A program made the translations under genes and the position numbers. From contig JAMJQV010000256.1 in the NCBI GenBank assembly GCA_023554435.1, forward strand, positions 1 to 8,624: a stretch of DNA of 8,624 nt, given 5' to 3'. Below are positions 1 through 5,011 of the stretch, one piece after another. Position 1 is the stretch's first letter; the number at the start of each line of letters is the position of its first letter. The stretch is from Gemmatimonadota bacterium. GTDB taxonomy: Bacteria; Gemmatimonadota; Gemmatimonadetes; Palauibacterales; Palauibacteraceae. Below the pieces are notes generated by a model, which worked only from the letters and a program-made list of their open reading frames with translations, searched no databases and had not been told where the DNA came from.

Positions 1-351
1 CCGGGCGTTGGCTCCCGGCGCCACCGAGATGGCGTTCTCCCCCGCCTGGTCGACCATGATGAGCGCGACGCCGGTGGCGTGATCCGGATCGCGCGTGATG
101 TGAGCAACGTCGATCGACTCCTCCAACAGGCTGGCGATGGCGGCCGCACCCAGTTCGTCGTCGCCTACCCGGGCCACGAAGGTGACATCAGCCCCGCCCC
201 GCGCCGCCGCGACGGCCTGGTTGGCGCCCTTTCCTCCCTGAGCCTGCAAGAAGCTGCCGCCGGTCACGGTCTCTCCCGGAGAGGGGTTGCGGGGTCCGCG
301 GACGACGAGGTCCGTGTTCACGCTTCCGATGACGACGATTCGGGCGGACAT
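1..351 (-). CDS. rbsK: Ribokinase, PfkB family (3' part cut off by window edge)
   Basis: ATP-dependent phosphorylation of D-ribose to ribose 5-phosphate in the cytoplasm. Only the first 117 residues are in the window; the frame is open to base 1. The N-terminus (VVIGSVNTDLVV) carries N12 and D14, which match the ribose-contacting Asn and Asp of E. coli RbsK. PGETVTGG (residues 25-32) is followed by the family signature GGKGANQAVAAA (39-50), then VGDDELG and a TGVALIMVD segment, in the same order and spacing as in RbsK. The start at 351 is an ATG with GAGGT about 5 nt upstream. It lies 45 bp after the nucleoside hydrolase on the same strand, so the two are probably one operon: the hydrolase releases ribose and this kinase captures it. 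The C-terminal catalytic GAGD region is outside the window, so activity cannot be judged. Another PfkB sugar kinase is possible but less likely. Confidence 0.93.
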   Translation of the reverse strand, partial: MSARIVVIGSVNTDLVVRGPRNPSPGETVTGGSFLQAQGGKGANQAVAAARGGADVTFVARVGDDELGAAAIASLLEESIDVAHITRDPDHATGVALIMVDQAGENAISVAPGANAR

Positions 352-396
352 GTCTACCTCAGCTGAGCCAGTTTCGGCTCTCAACGGGTCTCTCGC

Positions 397-1362
397 CTAC
401 TCGAGGGTCGAGTACAGCAGTTCCTTCCACCTCGGTACGTCGATCTCCCAGCACACGTGCGCGTTCCGGCCACGCTCGATGAGGGGGTGCCACTGCGGCG
501 CGTTTCGCTCGTCGTCCGCTACATCGAGGTGGTCGACCACCGTCATGCCCCGGGTCAGATCGCTCTCCGTTTCCACGTCCACGTAGTGGAGGGATCGACG
601 CGTGCAGATCGACGGGTCGATCGCGATGGCCCTCGCGACGGGATCGGGGAGCGGGAGTCCGGGCTCGTTCGACTGCCGCCGGGCCGCCGCCAGCGCGCTG
701 GTGTTGCAGTCCATCGCGAAAAGGGCCAACGGCGTTCCGAAACGGCGCACCCGGTCCATCTCCGCTTCGGAGAGGGTGGCCGCCCCCCGGCACAATTCCC
801 AACCGACCATTTCGATCGGGAGACCGGAACGGAACACGTCGCGAGCGGCTTCCGGGTCGACCCAGACGTTGTATTCCGCCGCCGGAGTCACGTTGCCCAC
901 CGTGCAGGCCGCTCCGCCCATTACGACGCATCGTCCGACCAGCTCCGCGATCTCCGGGGCCCGGGCCAGCGCCCTCGCCACGTTGGTCAGGGGGCCCAGG
1001 GTGACCAGCACGATGCCCGGATTCAAACGGATCGTCTCGACGAGCACGTCCACCGCGTCGCCCGGGGCCGCCTCGCTCACGGGCGGCGGGTATCCCTGGT
1101 CGCCGAGGCCGTCCCTTCCGTGGAAGAACTGCGCGACCACCAGGTCCCGAACGAGCGGTGCCGCGGATCCCGCGTACACGGGTACATCGGCGCCGGACAG
1201 TTCCACTGCGTACAGGGCATTTCTCAATCCCTGTTCGAGGTCGACGTTCCCCGCCACCACGGTGATCGCCTCGACCCTGACGTCGGGATGGCGCAGGGCC
1301 ATGAGCAGAGCGACAGCATCATCCGAGGCGGTGTCCGTATCGATGATGAAGCTTCGAGGCAT
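397..1362 (-). CDS. Nucleoside hydrolase (inosine-uridine preferring family), atypical active site
   Basis: Family enzymes hydrolyse the N-glycosidic bond of nucleosides to base plus ribose, using a calcium ion. The 321-residue length is normal. The calcium and ribose motif DTDTASDD is at residues 8-15 (D8, D10, D14, D15). VAGNV (N39), LGPLTNVA (122-129), VMGGA (147-151), AEYN..VDPEAA (162-173) and VDVETESDLTRGMTVVD (261-277) follow in family order. In the segment that normally reads HDP and supplies the general-acid His (H241 of the Crithidia enzyme), this protein reads LPDP: P239 replaces His, while the calcium ligand Asp is kept as D240. The ATG at 1362 has GGAG 5 nt upstream. It precedes ribokinase in an apparent operon and is divergent from an adenosine deaminase, so a ribonucleoside substrate is likely. 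The His to Pro change means specificity or mechanism may differ from the well-studied enzymes. Confidence 0.95.
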   Translation of the reverse strand: MPRSFIIDTDTASDDAVALLMALRHPDVRVEAITVVAGNVDLEQGLRNALYAVELSGADVPVYAGSAAPLVRDLVVAQFFHGRDGLGDQGYPPPVSEAAPGDAVDVLVETIRLNPGIVLVTLGPLTNVARALARAPEIAELVGRCVVMGGAACTVGNVTPAAEYNVWVDPEAARDVFRSGLPIEMVGWELCRGAATLSEAEMDRVRRFGTPLALFAMDCNTSALAAARRQSNEPGLPLPDPVARAIAIDPSICTRRSLHYVDVETESDLTRGMTVVDHLDVADDERNAPQWHPLIERGRNAHVCWEIDVPRWKELLYSTLE

Positions 1363-1424
1363 GAGTCTCCGATCCGTGGCCCGGGGCGATTGCGGTGAGT
1401 GAGGGTCAGCCTCAAGAATACCAC
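1363..1424. promoter_or_regulatory. Short divergent promoter region between nucleoside hydrolase and adenosine deaminase
   Basis: Only about 60 bp separate the two divergent starts, so both promoters must lie here or reach into the opposite gene. On the plus strand AAGAAT (1414-1419) resembles a -10 element but sits immediately before the ATG at 1425. No convincing -35 or palindromic operator was seen. The role is inferred from gene orientation alone. Confidence 0.35.
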
Positions 1425-2477
1425 ATGAACACGCTCACGGAATCCCTCGAGGCCTACGTTCGCGCGATGCCGAAAGTGGAGCTGCACGTCCACCTCGAGG
1501 GATCGATTCGTCCCGAGACTCTGCTGGAGCTGGCGGCGCGGCACAGGGTCGAGCTGCCGGCCCGTACCGTGGACGAACTGCGCGAATGGTACGCGTTCAG
1601 GGATTTCGATCATTTCGTCGAGGTGTACCTGGCGGCGGCGGGTTGTATCCGGACGCCGGCGGACGTGGAGCGGATCGCCGCGGACTTCCTCGAAGGGCAG
1701 GCGGCGCAGAACGTTCTGCACAGCGAGGTCACGTACACGGCCTCGACGCAGCGCATGCTGTCGGGTATCCCCCTGGACGATCAGCTGGAGGCGATCAACC
1801 GGGCCCGTGCCGCGGCCGAGCGGGACCACGGCGTGACGATGAGCCTGACGATTGACTACCCCCGTCACCTGGACCCGGATGAGTTCGTCGGGGTGGCACA
1901 CTGGGCGGTCGACAACATGGAGCGCGGAGTGTCCGCCCTCGGACTCGGCGGGCCCGAGGTGGGCTATCCTCCGGAGCTCTTCGAGCGGGCCTTTGCGGTG
2001 GCGAGTGAGGCGGGTCTACCCAGCGTGCCGCACGCCGGCGAGACCGAAGGGGCCGAGAGCATCCGGGGGGCGCTCCGGGCCCTGGACGCGGTGCGGATCG
2101 GTCACGGTGTGCGGTGCCTCGAGGACCCCGAGCTGGTTGCCGAACTTCGTGACAGACAGATTCCGCTCGAAGTGTGTCCGACCAGCAACGTCTGCCTGGG
2201 TGTCGCCCCGTCTTTCGGGGAGCACCCTCTCCCGCGACTGCTCGACACCGGCCTGTACGTGACGCTCAATTCCGACGACCCCCCGATGTTCGGGACGACC
2301 CTGACCGACGAATACCTGAAAGCGGCCGCGGCCTTCGGCCTCGGGGCGGGAGATGTCCGCGACCTGGTCGTGAGGGCGGCGGAAGCCACGCTCTTGCCGC
2401 CCGCGGACAAGGCGACGCTGCTGGAGAGGGTGCGGCAGGGCTTCGAGGCGCTGCCGAAATCGACCCCACTTTCCTGA
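1425..2477 (+). CDS. add: Adenosine deaminase family amidohydrolase
   Basis: Zinc hydrolase of the ADA family, which deaminates adenosine to inosine (or a related aminopurine nucleoside) in the cytoplasm. Counting from the ATG at 1425 (350 residues, normal length), the motif PKVELHVHLEGS is at 16-27 with zinc ligands H21 and H23. PHAGE is at 202-206 (zinc ligand H203, catalytic E206), IGHGVR at 225-230 (H227), CPTSN at 251-255, and NSDDP at 282-286 with the zinc-binding Asp. GLGGPE (173-178) corresponds to the substrate loop glycines. An in-frame GTG at 1395 would add ten residues; neither start has a well-placed ribosome site, and 1425 is chosen because it is ATG and gives the usual short N-terminus. 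The divergent neighbours, nucleoside hydrolase and ribokinase, fit purine salvage. Family members acting on adenine or aminodeoxyfutalosine have similar motifs, so the exact substrate is not certain. Confidence 0.92.
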   Translation: MNTLTESLEAYVRAMPKVELHVHLEGSIRPETLLELAARHRVELPARTVDELREWYAFRDFDHFVEVYLAAAGCIRTPADVERIAADFLEGQAAQNVLHSEVTYTASTQRMLSGIPLDDQLEAINRARAAAERDHGVTMSLTIDYPRHLDPDEFVGVAHWAVDNMERGVSALGLGGPEVGYPPELFERAFAVASEAGLPSVPHAGETEGAESIRGALRALDAVRIGHGVRCLEDPELVAELRDRQIPLEVCPTSNVCLGVAPSFGEHPLPRLLDTGLYVTLNSDDPPMFGTTLTDEYLKAAAAFGLGAGDVRDLVVRAAEATLLPPADKATLLERVRQGFEALPKSTPLS

Positions 2478-2575
2478 TTCCCCGTCCCGGCGTTCTGCTG
2501 CCAGTCGTTGCAGTACGTGTGTACCTGTGTCAGTGTTTGTGACAATACGACCCATCTGTGTGGCGTACCCCTCTC

Positions 2576-2591
2576 TAAGTACATAAGTACT
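2576..2591. repeat. Tandem TAAGTAC element, also an AGTAC/GTACT inverted repeat
   Basis: TAAGTACA is followed directly by TAAGTACT, so TAAGTAC repeats with an 8-bp period. The same bases form an inverted repeat, AGTAC (2578-2582), ATAA, GTACT (2587-2591). Such small symmetric sites in AT-richer upstream DNA can be protein-binding sites, but it is short enough to arise by chance and no binding protein is implied. Confidence 0.35.
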
Positions 2592-2672
2592 ACCGAATTA
2601 GTCGGAATCTGACCGCGAATCCAAGAACGTGGCAGATTTCTGCGGTTTCCCCGCTGGTCAAGCGCCGGAACG

Positions 2673-2692
2673 CTTGTGCAAAAATTCACAAG
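2673..2692. promoter_or_regulatory. CRP/FNR-family operator-like inverted repeat (site 1)
   Basis: CTTGTG (2673-2678) and CACAAG (2687-2692) are perfect inverted repeats around an AT-rich 8-bp centre. Read as a CRP site, TGTGC-N6-TCACA at 2675-2690 matches nine of the ten conserved bases of TGTGA-N6-TCACA. Its centre is 53 bp, about five helical turns, from that of site 2. Binding by a CRP/FNR-family regulator is inferred from the pattern; no such regulator is in the window. Confidence 0.5.
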
Positions 2693-2727
2693 AAAAACGG
2701 CGGGTACGTACGTCCCGATTTGTGGCA

Positions 2728-2743
2728 TGTGAAATGCTTCACA
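2728..2743. promoter_or_regulatory. CRP/FNR-family operator-like palindrome (site 2), full consensus match
   Basis: The sequence TGTGAAATGCTTCACA is a perfect inverted repeat (TGTGAA, ATGC, TTCACA) and matches all ten conserved bases of the CRP consensus TGTGA-N6-TCACA. It lies about 130 bp upstream of the small gene at 2877 and about 250 bp after the end of the adenosine deaminase. I could not identify a confident -10/-35 pair at a standard distance, so activation versus repression cannot be assigned. Confidence 0.6.
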
Positions 2744-2751
2744 AACAGGGC

Positions 2752-2857
2752 GGTCACCCGATGAGGTGGCCATTGGACCGAACATTCCTGCGCAAGGCCG
2801 GGGACGAGAAAAGGACCCAGGCAGAGACGCGGGAGCGCTCCACCGCGATAACGGTGG
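2752..2857 (+). other. Structured 5' leader: two or three potential hairpins
   Basis: GGTCACC (2752-2758) can pair with GGTGGCC (2765-2771) around the loop CGATGA, using one G-U pair. GGAGCGCTCC (2832-2841) is a perfect 10-bp palindrome. CCACCG (2840-2845) pairs with CGGTGG (2852-2857) around the loop CGATAA and ends 8 nt before the ribosome-binding site of the gene at 2877. The last two overlap by two bases, so they would compete in RNA. The leader could affect translation, but no known riboswitch class is recognised. Confidence 0.35.
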
Positions 2858-2865
2858 CCCATTGC

Positions 2866-2873
2866 AAGGGGGA
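2866..2873 (+). promoter_or_regulatory. Strong ribosome-binding site of the 44-residue gene
   Basis: AAGGGGGA stands a few bases before the ATG at 2877. It is a purine-rich Shine-Dalgarno-like run at usable spacing and is the main evidence that this very short frame is translated. Confidence 0.65.
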
Positions 2874-2876
2874 TAG

Positions 2877-3011
2877 ATGAACCTGACGGCTCAGCAGGGT
2901 TTCGACCTGCTCGGATTGCTCGCGATCGCTGGTATCATGCACGCCCTGGTGGCCGGAGCCGTATGTACGGCCCTCGGTTGCTTCAAGACGGCAAAGCGCG
3001 CGCGCAGCTGA
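2877..3011 (+). CDS. Small single-span membrane protein, function unknown (44 residues)
   Basis: I do not recognise this protein. It begins MNLTAQQGFDLLG, has one long hydrophobic stretch at about residues 11-34 rich in Leu, Ala, Gly, Ile and Val with one His (H22), and ends with a basic tail (CFKTAKRARS). That is the layout of a one-helix inner-membrane protein with its C-terminus in the cytoplasm by the positive-inside rule. Two Cys residues (C30, C35) flank the end of the helix. Support for a real gene: a strong Shine-Dalgarno at 2866-2873; G or C in the third position of 34 of 44 codons (my count), as in neighbouring genes; an intrinsic terminator shortly after its stop; and CRP-like operators upstream. 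It is alone on its strand, between adenosine deaminase and the convergent mscS. It may act as a small partner or modulator of a membrane complex, but nothing in the sequence says which. Confidence 0.62.
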   Translation: MNLTAQQGFDLLGLLAIAGIMHALVAGAVCTALGCFKTAKRARS

Positions 3012-3031
3012 CCGTCAGGATCGCCTGACGG
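3012..3031 (+). other. Perfect 8-bp hairpin abutting the small gene's stop codon
   Basis: CCGTCAGG (3012-3019) and CCTGACGG (3024-3031) are exact inverted repeats with an ATCG loop, starting on the base after the TGA at 3009-3011. No T-run follows, so it is not a terminator by itself. It may stabilise the 3' end of the transcript or work with the terminator just downstream. Confidence 0.5.
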
Positions 3032-3042
3032 ATCGTTGGCCA

Positions 3043-3078
3043 GCGGGGCCGCCATTCGAGGCGGCCCCGCTTTCTTCT
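3043..3078 (+). terminator. Intrinsic terminator after the small gene
   Basis: An 11-bp perfect stem, GCGGGGCCGCC (3043-3053) with GGCGGCCCCGC (3060-3070) and loop ATTCGA, is followed by TTTCTTCT. This is a rho-independent terminator for plus-strand transcription, ending the 44-residue gene. The opposite side lacks a T-run for transcripts leaving mscS, which stops at 3081, so it is mainly one-directional, though the stem could still protect the mscS 3' end. Confidence 0.8.
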
Positions 3079-3080
3079 CA

Positions 3081-4874
3081 TCAGGGTGCGGCCCGCGTCG
3101 TCACATCCCTTCGAGGCACGGGGACGTCGATCCCCTCTTCCGCGAGCTTCAGACGGACCAGGCGTGGCAGGTCGGAGTGCATCGACCACCAGTCCGCTGT
3201 CTTGACCCAGGGCCACAGCTTCAGCTCCACCCAGGACTCGGCCAGGTGCGACACCCAGATCGTGGGGGCCGGGTCTTCGAGGACCCGTTCGTCCTCACGT
3301 AGCAGCTTCAGGAGCACGTCCATGGCCGCCTGCAGGTCCGTGTCGTAACCGATGCGCGCGACGGCCTCGACTCGCCGGTTCACCTCTGCGGACCGGTTTT
3401 CGACGTTCGAGCCCCAGATGTTCTTGTTGGGAACGAGCAGCCGGCGGGCGTCGAAGGTGACGATGGTCGTGTTCCACAGACCCATCTCCCGCACCTTCCC
3501 GACTACTCCGGCGGCCTCGACAATATCGTCGACGTCGTATGGACGGCTCGCGAGAATCGCCATCCCGGCGAACAGATTGGAAATCGAATCCTGCAGGGCG
3601 AATCCGACCACGATGCCGGCCACTCCCAGGCCTGCGAGAAGCGTGGTCGTCTGTACTCCGATGAACGACAGGCCGGCGAACAACCCGATCAGGGTGGCCA
3701 CCGGTCGGAGGATTCGTCCGACGAGGTCTCTTACGAGGCGCGACCCTCGAACGAGACGCAGCGCCTGGACGAGCCTCCACAGGAGCCCGAACAGGACCCG
3801 GAAGGCGACGACGAAGACGACGACGATCACGAAGCGGACGAACACCGTGCCCGCGTTCTGTCTCAAGGACCGCCACAGATCGGCGAAGTATCCCCTCGCC
3901 AGGCGCAGGAACACCTGGGGGTCCAGGACGTCGCCGGTCACCTCGCCCGTCGCGCGGATGAGCGCTTCGCGATACGCGGCCGATTCGAAACCGCGACTCT
4001 CCAGCAGGCTGGAGGCAGACGCGATGTTGTCCGCCAGTGCGTCGATGCGCGTCTGGGCGGCGGTCAGGCGCAGCCGCAGGTCTGAGATCTCCGAGGCGGG
4101 GGCCCTCGTGCGCTCCGCGGTGCGGATGCGCTCCCTCAGGCGATCACGCTCCGCGACCGCGATCTGGACCCGGCCGATCGAATTCTCCGCGAGACTCAGC
4201 AAGCGCTGATCTGAATTCGTGCGACGGTCGGAAACGTCCAGCTGCAGGGAGTCGGCGGCCGCAAGCGCCCACTCCTCGTATCGGACCAGCGTATCCGCCC
4301 ACGCCCTCTGCTGGCGTATCTCGACCTCGAGGGTACCGATCTGCTGTGCCGTGGCGGTCGAACGCTGTCGTCTCAACTCCTCGAAATCCTGGACGGTCGT
4401 CCGGAAGGCCTGGTCGAGGAGGTCGAGGTGGGCCAGCATGTAGCTGCGCATGACCGTTCGCACGGAGTCTCCGGGCACGCTGTCCGGGCTGACCTGTCCG
4501 ATCAGCCGGGACAGGCTCCTCAGCGTCTGCTGCATCTGCCCCACCTGCTCGAGGGCCTGCAGCCGGAGGAAGTCCAGGTCGACGTCCGGATCGACCAGCC
4601 GCATCGCTCGCAGCGTCTGGATTCTGTCCGCAGTGAAGCGCAGGGTGTCGAGCATCGACCGGGCGATCTCGGCGGCACTGGGTATCGTATCGGACGTAGG
4701 ACTCGTGACGACGACCGAATCGATAGACGCGCTGTCGGCTTCCTGGCCAAACGATGGCGAGGGGGCTGCCAGCGGTGCGAGTAGAATCGCCGCAGTTAGA
4801 GAACCCCAAGCCAAACGCCACCGGATGTCGCCCGGATCCCCCGTTCGCGAACTTCCCGTCCGGCTCCTATTCAT
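3081..4874 (-). CDS. MscS-family mechanosensitive ion channel with long N-terminal coiled-coil domain
   Basis: Inner-membrane channel expected to open under membrane tension and release solutes during osmotic downshock. Counting from the ATG at 4874 (597 residues), a Sec signal peptide covers about 1-43 and ends near PSFGQ. Residues about 70-300 are a charged, Gln/Arg/Glu-rich helical region likely to form coiled coils in the periplasm. Transmembrane segments follow at about 343-366, 391-408 and 411-441. The last is the pore helix, LLAGLGVAGIVVGFALQDS plus ISNLFAGMAIL, the family hallmark. The beta domain (about 445-495) includes RPYDVDDIV and VPNKNIWGSNVENRS, and the C-terminal alpha/beta domain runs to the end. 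E. coli MscS has 286 residues, so the extra length is N-terminal, like a reduced MscK/MscM type. An in-frame upstream start at 4994 is rejected: the 4874 start has GGAGAG upstream and is followed by the signal peptide. It is divergent from the efflux operon. Confidence 0.93.
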   Translation of the reverse strand: MNRSRTGSSRTGDPGDIRWRLAWGSLTAAILLAPLAAPSPSFGQEADSASIDSVVVTSPTSDTIPSAAEIARSMLDTLRFTADRIQTLRAMRLVDPDVDLDFLRLQALEQVGQMQQTLRSLSRLIGQVSPDSVPGDSVRTVMRSYMLAHLDLLDQAFRTTVQDFEELRRQRSTATAQQIGTLEVEIRQQRAWADTLVRYEEWALAAADSLQLDVSDRRTNSDQRLLSLAENSIGRVQIAVAERDRLRERIRTAERTRAPASEISDLRLRLTAAQTRIDALADNIASASSLLESRGFESAAYREALIRATGEVTGDVLDPQVFLRLARGYFADLWRSLRQNAGTVFVRFVIVVVFVVAFRVLFGLLWRLVQALRLVRGSRLVRDLVGRILRPVATLIGLFAGLSFIGVQTTTLLAGLGVAGIVVGFALQDSISNLFAGMAILASRPYDVDDIVEAAGVVGKVREMGLWNTTIVTFDARRLLVPNKNIWGSNVENRSAEVNRRVEAVARIGYDTDLQAAMDVLLKLLREDERVLEDPAPTIWVSHLAESWVELKLWPWVKTADWWSMHSDLPRLVRLKLAEEGIDVPVPRRDVTTRAAP

Positions 4875-4901
4875 CGTCCGTCTCTCTCCCCGCTGAGGTT
4901 C

Positions 4902-4913
4902 AGATTCGAATCT
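4902..4913. promoter_or_regulatory. 12-bp perfect palindrome in the mscS/efflux intergenic region
   Basis: AGATTCGAATCT is self-complementary. It lies about 30 bp upstream of the mscS start and about 30 bp upstream of the -35 of the pump promoter. A dimeric regulator could bind here and act on either gene, but it may be chance. Confidence 0.35.
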
Positions 4914-4915
4914 AC

Positions 4916-4927
4916 TGCGTGAACGCA
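4916..4927. promoter_or_regulatory. TGCGT-GA-ACGCA inverted repeat
   Basis: TGCGT (4916-4920) and ACGCA (4923-4927) are exact inverted repeats separated by 2 bp. The element sits next to the 4902-4913 palindrome and 15 bp before the -35 of the efflux promoter. Operator function is inferred only from position and symmetry. Confidence 0.3.
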
Positions 4928-4942
4928 AGCTAAAGCGAAGAA

Positions 4943-4971
4943 TTGCCAACATGCCGTCGGACGCTGATAAT
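4943..4971 (+). promoter_or_regulatory. Sigma-70-type promoter of the efflux operon
   Basis: TTGCCA (4943-4948) matches five of six bases of the -35 consensus TTGACA, and GATAAT (4966-4971) matches five of six of TATAAT, with the ideal 17-bp spacer. Transcription would start near 4978, giving a leader of about 34 nt before the ATG at 5012. The upstream in-frame TTG lies inside this -35 box, which argues against a longer first gene. Confidence 0.7.
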
Positions 4972-5000
4972 CCGTGTCCCGAGGGAACCCTCAACTGAAC

Positions 5001-5005
5001 GAGGT
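5001..5005 (+). promoter_or_regulatory. Ribosome-binding site fixing the outer-membrane factor start
   Basis: GAGGT stands 6 nt before the ATG at 5012. It supports this start over the in-frame TTG at 4943, which has no such site and would hide the lipoprotein signal behind 23 extra residues. Confidence 0.7.
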
Positions 5006-5011
5006 AGACGG

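Larger units (their letters stand above)
2478..2876. other. 399-bp non-coding region rich in symmetric elements
   Basis: Between the end of the adenosine deaminase and the small membrane-protein gene no convincing protein-coding frame is seen. My hand count for 2521-2760 is 123 G+C in 240 bases, about half, clearly lower than the flanking genes. The stretch holds a short repeated TAAGTAC element (2576-2591), two CRP-like inverted repeats (2673-2692 and 2728-2743) and several potential hairpins (2752-2857). No clear terminator for the upstream gene was found. The most economical reading is a promoter plus a structured 5' leader for the gene at 2877. Confidence 0.6.

Noticed and set aside
457..1402. 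Long plus-strand frames opposite the nucleoside hydrolase (up to 313 codons)
   Set aside because: The minus-strand frame carries every nucleoside hydrolase motif; these antisense frames are Arg/His-rich products of high-GC shadow reading.
2513..2524. GTAC-GTGT-GTAC symmetry after the adenosine deaminase, considered as a terminator
   Set aside because: A four-base stem with no T-run; no terminator can be supported there.
2702..2714. GTACGTAC palindrome between the two CRP-like sites
   Set aside because: Only 8 bp of symmetry, formed by a simple GTAC repeat; too short to call an operator.
2629..2880. 83-codon plus-strand frame starting with GTG, whose stop overlaps the ATG at 2877 as ATGA
   Set aside because: No ribosome site, a Cys/Lys/Arg-rich product without domain character, both CRP-like palindromes fall inside it, and the base composition is that of a non-coding region. 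The ATGA overlap is probably chance.
2754..2942. 62-codon minus-strand frame across the leader and small gene
   Set aside because: It runs antisense to the better supported 44-codon gene, and its product shows no recognisable features.
4875..4994. N-terminal extension of the mechanosensitive channel to an ATG at 4994
   Set aside because: It would put 40 residues before a good signal peptide and run through the pump promoter; the ATG at 4874 has a purine-rich ribosome site.
4943..5011. N-terminal extension of the outer-membrane factor from a TTG at 4943
   Set aside because: The TTG lies inside the predicted -35 box, no ribosome site precedes it, and the lipoprotein signal begins at 5012 with GAGGT upstream.
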